Assembly: GCF_014083985.1 (NCBI RefSeq)
Contig: NZ_CP046907.1
Span: 2,212,001 to 2,276,000 of the forward strand
DNA: 64,000 bases
DNA from: Streptomyces sp. SCUT-3
Lineage (GTDB): Bacteria; Actinomycetota; Actinomycetes; Streptomycetales; Streptomycetaceae
Direction: 5' to 3'
Shown: positions 34,504 to 41,336 of the stretch, in pieces
Numbering within the stretch: the stretch's first letter is position 1
Layout of the letters: the number at the start of each line of letters is the position of its first letter
The notes under the pieces: generated by a model
The model's database searches: none
What the model saw: the letters and a program-made list of their open reading frames with translations, nothing else
What the model was told of the DNA's origin: nothing
Translations under genes and position numbers: made by a program

Positions 34504-35934
34504 ATGGTTTTCGAGTACGCACCCGCCCCCGAGTCCCGCTCGGCGGTGGACATCGCCCCCTCCTACGGGCTGTTCGTCGACGGCGAGTTCACCGAGGCCG
34601 CCGGGGGCAGGACCTTCACCACCGTCTCCCCCTCCACCGAGGAGGTCCTGTCCGAGGTCGCCCTGGGCGGCGCCGAGGACGTCGACCGCGCGGTGCGGGC
34701 AGCGGGCAGGGCGTTCGAGAAGTGGAGCGCGCTGCCGGGCCGCGAGCGCGCCAAGTACCTGTTCCGGATCGCCCGGATCCTCCAGGAGCGCTCCCGCGAA
34801 CTGGCCGTCCTGGAGACCCTGGACAACGGCAAGCCGATCCGCGAGACCCGCGACGTGGACCTGCCGCAGGTCGCCGCGCACTTCTTCTACTACGCCGGCT
34901 GGGCCGACAAGCTCGAGCACGCCGGCTTCGGCCCGGACCCCAGGCCCCTGGGCGTCGCCGGGCAGGTGATCCCGTGGAACTTCCCGCTGCTGATGCTGGC
35001 GTGGAAGGTCGCCCCGGCGCTGGCCGCGGGCAACACCGTCGTCCTCAAGCCGGCCGAGACCACCCCGCTGTCCGCCCTGTTCTTCGCCGACGTCTGCCGC
35101 CAAGCGGGGCTGCCGCGCGGCGTCGTCAACATCGTCACCGGGGCCGGGGAGACCGGCGCGGAGCTGGTGGCGCACCCGGGCGTGGCCAAGGTCGCCTTCA
35201 CCGGATCCACCGGGGTCGGGCGTTCCATCGCCCGCTCCGTGGCCGGCACGGACAAGAAGCTCACCCTGGAGCTGGGCGGCAAGGGCGCCAACATCGTCTT
35301 CGACGACGCGCCGGTCGACCAGGCGGTCGAGGGCATCGTCAACGGCATCTTCTTCAACCAGGGCCACGTGTGCTGCGCCGGCAGCCGGCTGCTGGTGCAG
35401 GAGTCGGTGCACGACGAGGTGCTGGACGCGCTGCGGCGGCGCATGGAGCTGCTGCGCGTCGGCGACCCGCTGGACAAGAACACCGACATCGGCGCGGTCA
35501 ACTCCGCCGAACAGCTGGAGCGCATCCGCTCCCTGGCCGACGCCGGGGAGGCCGAGGGCGCGCAGCGCTGGGCGCCGGCCTGCGAACTGCCCGAGCGCGG
35601 CTACTGGTTCGCGCCCACCCTGTTCACCGGCGTCACCCAGGCCCACCGGATCGCCCGCGAGGAGGTCTTCGGCCCGGTGCTTTCGGTGCTGACCTTCCGC
35701 ACCCCGGACGAGGCCGTCGCCAAGGCCAACAACACCCCCTACGGGCTGTCGGCCGGCGTCTGGACCGAGAAGGGCTCGCGCATCCTGTGGATGGCGGACC
35801 GCCTGCGCGCCGGCGTGGTGTGGGCCAACACGTTCAACAAGTTCGACCCGACCTCGCCGTTCGGCGGGTACAAGGAGTCCGGCTTCGGCCGCGAGGGCGG
35901 GCGCCACGGCCTGGAGGCGTACCTCGATGTCTGA
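34504..35934 (+). CDS. NAD(P)-dependent aldehyde dehydrogenase
   Basis: The 476-aa product oxidises aldehydes to acids. The NAD site is FTGSTGVGRSIARSV, the general base Glu is in LELGGKGANIVF, the catalytic Cys is in FFNQGHVCCAGSRL, and EEVFGPVLSVLTF is the late conserved block. The ATG begins one base after the deoC stop, so the genes are co-transcribed, and acetaldehyde from deoxyribose breakdown is the likely substrate. Its last 8 bases overlap the start of the next gene, which encodes a half-length homologue. Confidence 0.92.
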   Translation: MVFEYAPAPESRSAVDIAPSYGLFVDGEFTEAAGGRTFTTVSPSTEEVLSEVALGGAEDVDRAVRAAGRAFEKWSALPGRERAKYLFRIARILQERSRELAVLETLDNGKPIRETRDVDLPQVAAHFFYYAGWADKLEHAGFGPDPRPLGVAGQVIPWNFPLLMLAWKVAPALAAGNTVVLKPAETTPLSALFFADVCRQAGLPRGVVNIVTGAGETGAELVAHPGVAKVAFTGSTGVGRSIARSVAGTDKKLTLELGGKGANIVFDDAPVDQAVEGIVNGIFFNQGHVCCAGSRLLVQESVHDEVLDALRRRMELLRVGDPLDKNTDIGAVNSAEQLERIRSLADAGEAEGAQRWAPACELPERGYWFAPTLFTGVTQAHRIAREEVFGPVLSVLTFRTPDEAVAKANNTPYGLSAGVWTEKGSRILWMADRLRAGVVWANTFNKFDPTSPFGGYKESGFGREGGRHGLEAYLDV

Positions 35935-36808
35935 CCGTCCGAGCACCGACCGTCTGAGTGTGTTCAAGACCTACAAGCTGTTCGTCGGGGGGAAGTTCCC
36001 CCGGTCCGAGAGCGGGCGGGTGTACGAGGTGACCGACGGCAAGGGCCGGTGGCTGGCCAACGCCCCGCAGGGCTCCCGCAAGGACGCCCGCGACGCGGTG
36101 ACGGCGGCCCGCAAGGCGTTCGGCGGCTGGTCCGGGGCGACCGCCTACAACCGCGGCCAGATCCTGTACCGGATCGCCGAGATGCTGGAGGGGCGGCGCG
36201 ACCAGTTCGCCGCCGAGGTGGCCGACGCCGAGGGGCTGTCGCGGAAGGCCGCGGCGGCGCAGGTGGCCGAGGCCGTGGACCGCTGGGTGTGGTACGCGGG
36301 CTGGTCGGACAAGGTCGCGCAGGTCGCGGGCGGCGCCAACCCTGTGGCGGGCCCGTTCTTCAACCTGTCGGTGCCCGAGCCGACCGGCGTGGTGGCCGTG
36401 CTGGCCCCGCAGGAGTCCTCGTTCCTGGGCCTGGTGTCGGTGCTCGCCCCGGTGGTCGTCACCGGCAACACGGCCGTGGTCCTGGCTTCCGAGCGCTCCC
36501 CGCTGCCCGCGCTGTCCCTGGGCGAGGTGCTGGCCACCTCCGACCTGCCCGGCGGCGTGGTCAACATCCTGTCCGGGAAGGTCGCCGACGTCGCCCCGGC
36601 GCTCGCCGCCCACGCGGACGTCAACGCCATCGACCTGGCCGGCGTCGCCGGCGACCCGGAGCGGGCGAAGGAGCTCCAGGTGGCCGCGGCGGACAACCTC
36701 AAGCGGGTGCTGCGCCCGAAGGCCGTCGACTGGGCCGAGCCCCCCGGCACGGAGCGGATGCTGGCCTTCCTGGAGACCAAGACCGTCTGGCACCCGACAG
36801 GCGCCTGA
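35927..36808 (+). CDS. Half-length aldehyde dehydrogenase homologue without catalytic cysteine
   Basis: The 293-aa product aligns with the NAD-binding N-terminal half of aldehyde dehydrogenases: YKLFVGGKFPRSESGRVYEV, RKAFGGWSGATAYNRGQILY, and PEPTGVVAVLAPQESSFLGL. The expected FTGSxxxG loop reads IDLAGVAGDP, and the chain ends before any catalytic Cys domain. It cannot be a normal dehydrogenase. The sequence and length look conserved in Streptomyces from memory, and there is no stop or frameshift scar. A structural or regulatory partner of the upstream enzyme is therefore likely. Overlap of 8 bp with the upstream gene implies translational coupling. Confidence 0.85.
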   Translation: MSDRPSTDRLSVFKTYKLFVGGKFPRSESGRVYEVTDGKGRWLANAPQGSRKDARDAVTAARKAFGGWSGATAYNRGQILYRIAEMLEGRRDQFAAEVADAEGLSRKAAAAQVAEAVDRWVWYAGWSDKVAQVAGGANPVAGPFFNLSVPEPTGVVAVLAPQESSFLGLVSVLAPVVVTGNTAVVLASERSPLPALSLGEVLATSDLPGGVVNILSGKVADVAPALAAHADVNAIDLAGVAGDPERAKELQVAAADNLKRVLRPKAVDWAEPPGTERMLAFLETKTVWHPTGA

Positions 36809-36850
36809 GGCCGCCGGCGCCTCCCCCGCCGGCCCCGTCGCAGGACCGCC

Positions 36851-36886
36851 CGGAGCCCCCGGCATCGCACCGTGCCGGGGGCTCCG
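36851..36886. terminator. Terminator after the deoC operon
   Basis: A perfect 14-bp stem CGGAGCCCCCGGCA / TGCCGGGGGCTCCG (36851-36864, 36873-36886) with an eight-base loop, 43 bp after the half-length dehydrogenase. The rest of the 324-bp gap contains no supportable ORF. Confidence 0.8.
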
Positions 36887-37100
36887 CCGCGCCCGGCCGC
36901 CCTCTCGCGGGCGTTGCAGGCACCCTGCCGGTGCTGTAGCCCGCCGCGGACGGCAGGACCGTCCGCGACGCCCGCGACGGCGACGGCCCGCGACCGCGCC
37001 GCCCTGCTCGCCCTGCTGGACGCGCGCGACCGGGACGAGACCGCTCACCCGCGGGTCACCGTGCACCGCACCGAGGAGGACAACGCCGTCCACCACTGGC

Positions 37101-37136
37101 CCATAACGCCTGCGCCATATACCATCGAAGTTATGG
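37101..37136. promoter_or_regulatory. Inverted repeat over the toxin-antitoxin start, probable operator
   Basis: CCATAAC (37101-37107) and GTTATGG (37130-37136) form an inverted repeat around an AT-rich segment with a -10-like TATACC. The second arm contains the ATG of the toxin gene at 37133. This is typical of an autoregulated toxin-antitoxin promoter. Binding by the XRE partner is inferred. Confidence 0.5.
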
Positions 37137-37519
37137 ATGGCGGGCGGTACACGATCGAGGTCGAGCCAGAGGTGTCCCTCTGGCTGGAGAACATCCCCGC
37201 CCGTCACTACGTCGTCGCCGAGCAGAAGGTCGACCGGCTCGCCGAGAACGCCACCACGCTCGGCGAGCCCTACACCCGCCATCTCGGCGGCAAGCTCCGT
37301 GAACTGCGCTTCGACCTCGACGGCAATGCCCAGCGCGTCACCTACTGGATCGCCCCCGGCCGCCGCATCGTGCTCCTGACGGTGTTCCGCAAGACCAGGA
37401 TGCGCGAGACGGCGGAGGTGGAACGCGCCCGCGCAGCCCAGGCCGTCTGCGAGGCCCGCCACGAACCGGCCGCCGAACACGCCGTCTACAGCCGGAACCT
37501 CAAGGAGGAACTGCGATGA
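37133..37519 (+). CDS. HigB/Gp49-like toxin (RelE superfamily)
   Basis: The 128-aa product shows the layout of phage Gp49/HigB toxins: an N-terminal strand YTIEVEPEVSLWLENI, a helix, then GGKLRELRFDLDGNAQRVTYWIAPGRRIVLLTVFRK. The last part is the basic and aromatic core used by ribosome-dependent mRNA interferases. The chain ends in a Glu/Arg-rich helix. The frame is open upstream to 36872, but the ATG at 37133 starts directly at the toxin fold. Overlaps the XRE gene by 4 bases (ATGA). Toxin-first gene order is typical of higBA. Confidence 0.8.
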   Translation: MDGGRYTIEVEPEVSLWLENIPARHYVVAEQKVDRLAENATTLGEPYTRHLGGKLRELRFDLDGNAQRVTYWIAPGRRIVLLTVFRKTRMRETAEVERARAAQAVCEARHEPAAEHAVYSRNLKEELR

Positions 37520-37830
37520 ACCACTCCGAGTGGAAGACCCGCCGCCACCGCAGGCTCCTGGGCGAAGCAGCCGAGGACAACCCCGAGTACGACCGCCTCT
37601 ACGAAGAGGCGGAACTGGCCCACGACCTGGGCCAGATGGTCTACGACCGGCGCACCGCTCTCGGTCTGTCCCAAACCGAGCTCGCCGAGCGATGCGGCAT
37701 GAAGCAACCCCAGATCTCCCGCATCGAAGGCGGCGGCACCGTTCCCACCATCCCCCTCCTGCGACGTCTGGCCCGCGCCCTCGACGCCGACCTGACCATC
37801 AACCTCACCCCCCACGGCAACGCCGCCTGA
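37516..37830 (+). CDS. XRE-family antitoxin (HigA-like)
   Basis: The 104-aa product has a helix-turn-helix near its C-terminus: MVYDRRTALGLSQTELAERC, then KQPQISRIEGGGTVPTIPLL and LARALDADLTINL. The N-terminal 40 residues (acidic, EDNPEYDRLYEEAELAHD) probably bind and neutralise the toxin. It starts within the last codon of the toxin gene (ATGA overlap). Expected to repress the pair through the inverted repeat at 37101-37136. Confidence 0.83.
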   Translation: MNHSEWKTRRHRRLLGEAAEDNPEYDRLYEEAELAHDLGQMVYDRRTALGLSQTELAERCGMKQPQISRIEGGGTVPTIPLLRRLARALDADLTINLTPHGNAA

Positions 37831-37938
37831 GCACATAAGCCTTCCGCGGGCCCGCGTGCGCACGGCGGCGCCGGCCGCCGGGGAGGGGTCCGGCGGCCGG
37901 CGCGGGGGCGGCAGGGCGGGGGTGCGGGGTGCGGGGCG

Positions 37939-38463
37939 TCAGCCGGGGAGGAGGCCGCCCGCGGCGCCGCCCGCCGTGCCGACGGCGTCAGAGGCCAGGT
38001 CGTTCAGGGAGGCGCCGTGGGCGATCGGGCCGGTGAGGTCGGCCGTGGAGACCGGGCGGAGGTCCGCGACCCGGGTGCCGACGGAGTTGTCCAGCGGGTT
38101 GAAGCCGCCGTGGTGCAGCGGGTTGACGGGCAGTGAGCCGGCCGCCGCGAGGTCCTCCTGGAGCCCCCCGACCGTGTCGCCGGTCTGCGGGGCCACCAGG
38201 GTGGAGCCGTCGGCCGCCGCGACCTGCGGGGAGGAGTGGGTGGCGGACTTCGGGACGGACTGTCCGACCGCCTCGTCCGCGGCCTCCTGCGCGGCCGAGA
38301 CGGAGGCACCGGCGTCGACTGCGTCGACGGGCCCCGCGGCGCTCGCCGCTCCCGCGGCGGTCAGGAGCAGCGCCCCGGCGGAGGACGCCGTCACCGCGGC
38401 GCCCAGCAGGGTGCGGGGCAGGACGGAGCGGACGGGGGTGCGGCGGCGGGCGTGTGCGGCCAT
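37939..38463 (-). CDS. Small secreted Ala/Val-rich protein
   Basis: The 174-aa product has a clear signal peptide (RRRTPVRSVLPRTLLGAAVT through the AAGAASA cleavage region) and a low-complexity mature chain rich in Ala, Asp, Gly and Ser with no recognised domain. The 108-bp gap before it (37831-37938) and the 172-bp gap after it show nothing else. A protein of the same general design lies at 44935-45402. Such proteins are common in Streptomyces and are sometimes annotated as ATP-binding without support here. Function unknown. Confidence 0.65.
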   Translation of the reverse strand: MAAHARRRTPVRSVLPRTLLGAAVTASSAGALLLTAAGAASAAGPVDAVDAGASVSAAQEAADEAVGQSVPKSATHSSPQVAAADGSTLVAPQTGDTVGGLQEDLAAAGSLPVNPLHHGGFNPLDNSVGTRVADLRPVSTADLTGPIAHGASLNDLASDAVGTAGGAAGGLLPG

Positions 38464-38635
38464 GGGATCTGCCTTCGGCAATCGTCGGTGGTACTTCCTT
38501 GCGTTCCGCTCCGTGACGGCTCGGTGACGGAGCGGTGGCGGAGCGACTCCGAAACGTACCGGCGCCCGCGGCCCCGGTCGAGGCATTCCGCCCCCCGTCC
38601 CCCGTACGAGTGGCGATGCCTCACACTGGTGTCCC

Positions 38636-39355
38636 GTGAACCCGCCTCATCCGCACCTGCTTGCGCACGTCGTCCTGCTGACGGGCCCCTCGGGCTCGGG
38701 CAAGTCCGTCCTCGCCGAGCACACGGGGCTGCCGGTGCTCCGGCTCGACGACTTCTACAAGGAGGCCGGCGACCCGACGCTCCCGCGCCTGCCCGGCGGC
38801 GAAGTGGACTGGGACTCGCCCATGTCCTGGGACGCCGAGGCCGCCGCGGCGGCCGTGGCCGAGCTGGCCTCGACCGGCCGCACCCGCGTCCCCGTGTACG
38901 ACATCGCGACGAGCTCCCGGACCGGGGAGGCCGAGGTGGTACTGGACGGTGCCCCGGTGTTCGTCGCCGAGGGGATCTTCGCGGCCGAGATCGCCGGGCG
39001 GTGCCGGGAGGCGGGCGTGCCGGCGGACACCCTGTGCCTGCGCGGGAAGCCGTTCACCACCTTCCGGCGCCGGCTGGTGCGCGACCTGCGCGAGGGCCGC
39101 AAGCCGGTGCTCTTCCTGCTGCGCCGCGGCTGGGCCCTGCTGCGGGCCGAGGAGCGGGTCGTGCGGCGGCAGGTGGAGCTGGGCGCCACGGTCTGCGACC
39201 GCCGCCTGGCGCTGGCCCGGATCGGCACCGCGGCCGGAGGCGCGGCGGCGGCGGACGTGGGAGCGGCGGACGCGGGAACGTCCGCCTGGACGGCGGTGGG
39301 CGCGAGGGGCTCCGTGGCGCCCGCCCCCCTGGCCGTCGGCGCGACCGACGGGTGA
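38636..39355 (+). CDS. Uridine kinase-like P-loop protein
   Basis: The 239-aa product has Walker A TGPSGSGKS (residues 16-24), followed by VLRLDDFYKEAGDPTLPRLP with DDFY as in uridine kinases, then DWDSPMSWD. The lid-like Arg segment TFRRRLVRDLREGRKPVL is also present. It probably phosphorylates uridine/cytidine or a related nucleoside, which fits the salvage theme. An Ala/Gly-rich tail of 45 residues is not conserved. The GTG at 38636 has no obvious ribosome site and may be leaderless. No CTACGCG box lies upstream. Confidence 0.82.
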   Translation: MNPPHPHLLAHVVLLTGPSGSGKSVLAEHTGLPVLRLDDFYKEAGDPTLPRLPGGEVDWDSPMSWDAEAAAAAVAELASTGRTRVPVYDIATSSRTGEAEVVLDGAPVFVAEGIFAAEIAGRCREAGVPADTLCLRGKPFTTFRRRLVRDLREGRKPVLFLLRRGWALLRAEERVVRRQVELGATVCDRRLALARIGTAAGGAAAADVGAADAGTSAWTAVGARGSVAPAPLAVGATDG

Positions 39356-39370
39356 CCGCCCGTCGGGTGA

Positions 39371-39401
39371 GTGCCCGGCAGGTGCCCGGCAGGTGCCCGG
39401 C
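39371..39401. repeat. 11-bp tandem repeat after the uridine kinase gene
   Basis: Nearly three copies of GTGCCCGGCAG in a row, in the 252-bp gap between convergent genes. Related GGCAGGTGACCGG sequence continues to about 39430. Possibly a slippage product without function. Confidence 0.6.
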
Positions 39402-39444
39402 CGACGGGTGCGTCACCGGCAGGTGACCGGCCGACGACGGGCGG

Positions 39445-39497
39445 GGCGCGGGGTGCGGCCGGACGGATCCCCCGATCGTCCGGCCGCGCCCCGCGCC
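39445..39497. terminator. Bidirectional terminator between the uridine kinase gene and sigQ
   Basis: Twenty-base arms (39445-39464 and 39478-39497) pair with one G-T wobble. The loop can form a small GATC-CCCC-GATC stem. A 50-bp pyrimidine-only tract follows (C/T runs to about 39550). Confidence 0.75.
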
Positions 39498-39607
39498 CCT
39501 TTTCCCCGTTCCCCCGTGTCCCCCGTCTCTCCCCGTTCCCCCGTCCCCCCCGTGGGACCTGTCCTCCGGGACCGGGCCGTTCCCCCGAACCGGCCCGGTC
39601 CCGCCGG

Positions 39608-40432
39608 TCAGGCGACCAGTTCGCCGAACGCCTCGGCGCCGCTGTGGCCGAGCGTCTCGTCGTCCCGCAGCCGGCGCAGGGAGCGCCAGATGCTGCTCTT
39701 GACCGTGCCGACACTGATGCCGAGTATGTCGGCGATCTCCGGGTCGGTGCGGCCCTCGTAGTAGCGGAGCACCAGCATGGTGCGCTGGGTCTCCGGGAGT
39801 CCGGCCAGTGCCTTCCACAGCACGGCCCGCAGCTCGGTGCCGCGCATGGCGTCGCAGTCGCCCGGCGTCTCCGGCAGCTCCTCCGTCGGGTACTCGTTGA
39901 GCTTGCGCCGGCGCCAGGCGGAGATGTGCAGGTTGGTCATGGTGCGGCGCAGGTAGCCGCCGAGGGCCGCCTTGTCCGCGATCCGGTCCCACGCCCGGTA
40001 GGTCGAGAACAGCGCGCTCTGCAGCAGGTCCTCGGCCTCGTGGCGGTCGCCGGTGAGGTGGTAGGCGGTCGCGTACAGGGAGGCCCGGCGCTCGCGGACG
40101 TAGGCGGTGAAGTCCGCCTCCGCCCGGCCGTCCGTGCGGCCCCTCCCCCCGGCGGGGCCGGTCTCCCCGTACGCGCTCCCCCCGTTCCTCCCCCCGGGCG
40201 CTCCCCCGTTGCCCGGCAGTTCCGTGACGGCGCTCATGTACGACGGGCGGTTGCGGACGACGCCGGCGGCGGCACCCGTCCCCCGGCGGGTGCCGGTGCC
40301 GCGCGCAGTCCGCCCGGTGCCGTGGGCGCACCCCCGTCCGCCCACGGCACCGGACACCTCTCCCCCGTGCCCGCCGCCGAGAGCCCGCGCCGGACGGACT
40401 GCGGTGGTGCTGTTGGCGTGCAGTGCGTTCAT
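39608..40432 (-). CDS. sigQ: SigQ, SigE-family ECF sigma factor
   Basis: Alternative sigma factor of 274 aa. Region 2 is at about residues 105-170 (FTAYVRERRASLYATAYHLT, AEDLLQSALFSTYRAWDRI) and region 4 at about 205-255 (LPETQRTMLVLRYYEGRTDPE, GISVGTVKSSIWRSLRRLR). The first 100 residues are disordered and Gly/Arg-rich. Position divergent from afsQ1-afsQ2 and sequence identify it with S. coelicolor SigQ, which is activated by AfsQ1 and takes part in control of antibiotic production and development under nitrogen imbalance. No anti-sigma gene is adjacent. Confidence 0.92.
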   Translation of the reverse strand: MNALHANSTTAVRPARALGGGHGGEVSGAVGGRGCAHGTGRTARGTGTRRGTGAAAGVVRNRPSYMSAVTELPGNGGAPGGRNGGSAYGETGPAGGRGRTDGRAEADFTAYVRERRASLYATAYHLTGDRHEAEDLLQSALFSTYRAWDRIADKAALGGYLRRTMTNLHISAWRRRKLNEYPTEELPETPGDCDAMRGTELRAVLWKALAGLPETQRTMLVLRYYEGRTDPEIADILGISVGTVKSSIWRSLRRLRDDETLGHSGAEAFGELVA

Positions 40433-40534
40433 GGCGTGCCCCCACGGTTGGAGCCTTCACGGACCGGCGGGCCGTGTTCGCCCGCCGTGGACCATTAGCC
40501 TGCCGCGCCAGTTTCATCGGCCTGTCCGCCCACT

Positions 40535-40550
40535 GTCACAGCACTGTCAC
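40535..40550. promoter_or_regulatory. AfsQ1-binding box between sigQ and afsQ1
   Basis: GTCAC-AGCACT-GTCAC, a perfect fit to the AfsQ1 consensus GTnAC-n6-GTnAC known from S. coelicolor. It lies in the 229-bp divergent intergenic region, 103 bp from the sigQ start and 112 bp from the afsQ1 start. It could control both promoters. Confidence 0.85.
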
Positions 40551-40661
40551 AAGGCCCGGCGCCCCCGTAACCGGCGCCCGGGGGCCGCCTTCGGGGCCCG
40601 TTCCCGCCCCCGTCGTCCACAGGGTCGAACCCCCGGGCGGATGTGGGCCAGAATGACCTAC

Positions 40662-41336
40662 GTGCCCTTCCTGTTGCTGATCGAGGACGACAACGCCATC
40701 CGCACCGGCCTCGAGCTCGCCCTGAGCCGCCAGGGCCACCACGTGGTGGCCGCGGCGTCGGGCGAGGACGGCCTGAAACTCCTGCAGGAGCAGCGCCCGG
40801 ACCTGATCGTGCTGGACGTGATGCTCCCCGGCATCGACGGCTTCGAGGTGTGCCGCCGCATCCGCCGCACCGACCAGCTGCCGATCATCCTGCTGACCGC
40901 GCGCAGCGACGACATCGACGTGGTGGTGGGCCTGGAGTCGGGCGCGGACGACTACGTCGTCAAGCCGGTCCAGCCGCGGGTGCTCGACGCCCGGATCCGC
41001 GCGGTGCTGCGCCGCGGCGAGCGGGACAGCACCGACTCGGCCGCCTTCGGCAACGTGGTGATCGACCGGTCCGCGATGACCGTGACCAAGAACGGCCAGG
41101 ACCTCCAGCTGACCCCCACCGAGCTGCGGCTGCTGCTGGAGCTGAGCCGCCGCCCCGGTCAGGCGCTGTCCCGGCAGCAACTGCTGCGGCTGGTGTGGGA
41201 GCACGACTACCTGGGCGACTCGCGGCTGGTGGACGCCTGCGTGCAGCGGCTGCGCGCCAAGGTCGAGGACGTGCCCTCCTCGCCGACCCTGATCCGCACC
41301 GTGCGCGGCGTCGGCTACCGGCTGGACACCCCGTGA
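40662..41336 (+). CDS. afsQ1: AfsQ1 response regulator (OmpR family)
   Basis: DNA-binding regulator of antibiotic and nitrogen-related genes. The 224-aa product has a receiver domain (about residues 3-115) with the phosphorylated Asp in DLIVLDVMLPG and the Lys in DDYVVKP. A winged-helix output domain follows (about 130-222), with TPTELRLLLELSRRPGQ and RTVRGVGYRLDTP. The GTG at 40662 gives MPFLLLIEDD, matching the S. coelicolor protein start. The ATG at 40653 is an alternative. The stop overlaps the start of afsQ2 (GTGA). Confidence 0.94.
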   Translation: MPFLLLIEDDNAIRTGLELALSRQGHHVVAAASGEDGLKLLQEQRPDLIVLDVMLPGIDGFEVCRRIRRTDQLPIILLTARSDDIDVVVGLESGADDYVVKPVQPRVLDARIRAVLRRGERDSTDSAAFGNVVIDRSAMTVTKNGQDLQLTPTELRLLLELSRRPGQALSRQQLLRLVWEHDYLGDSRLVDACVQRLRAKVEDVPSSPTLIRTVRGVGYRLDTP

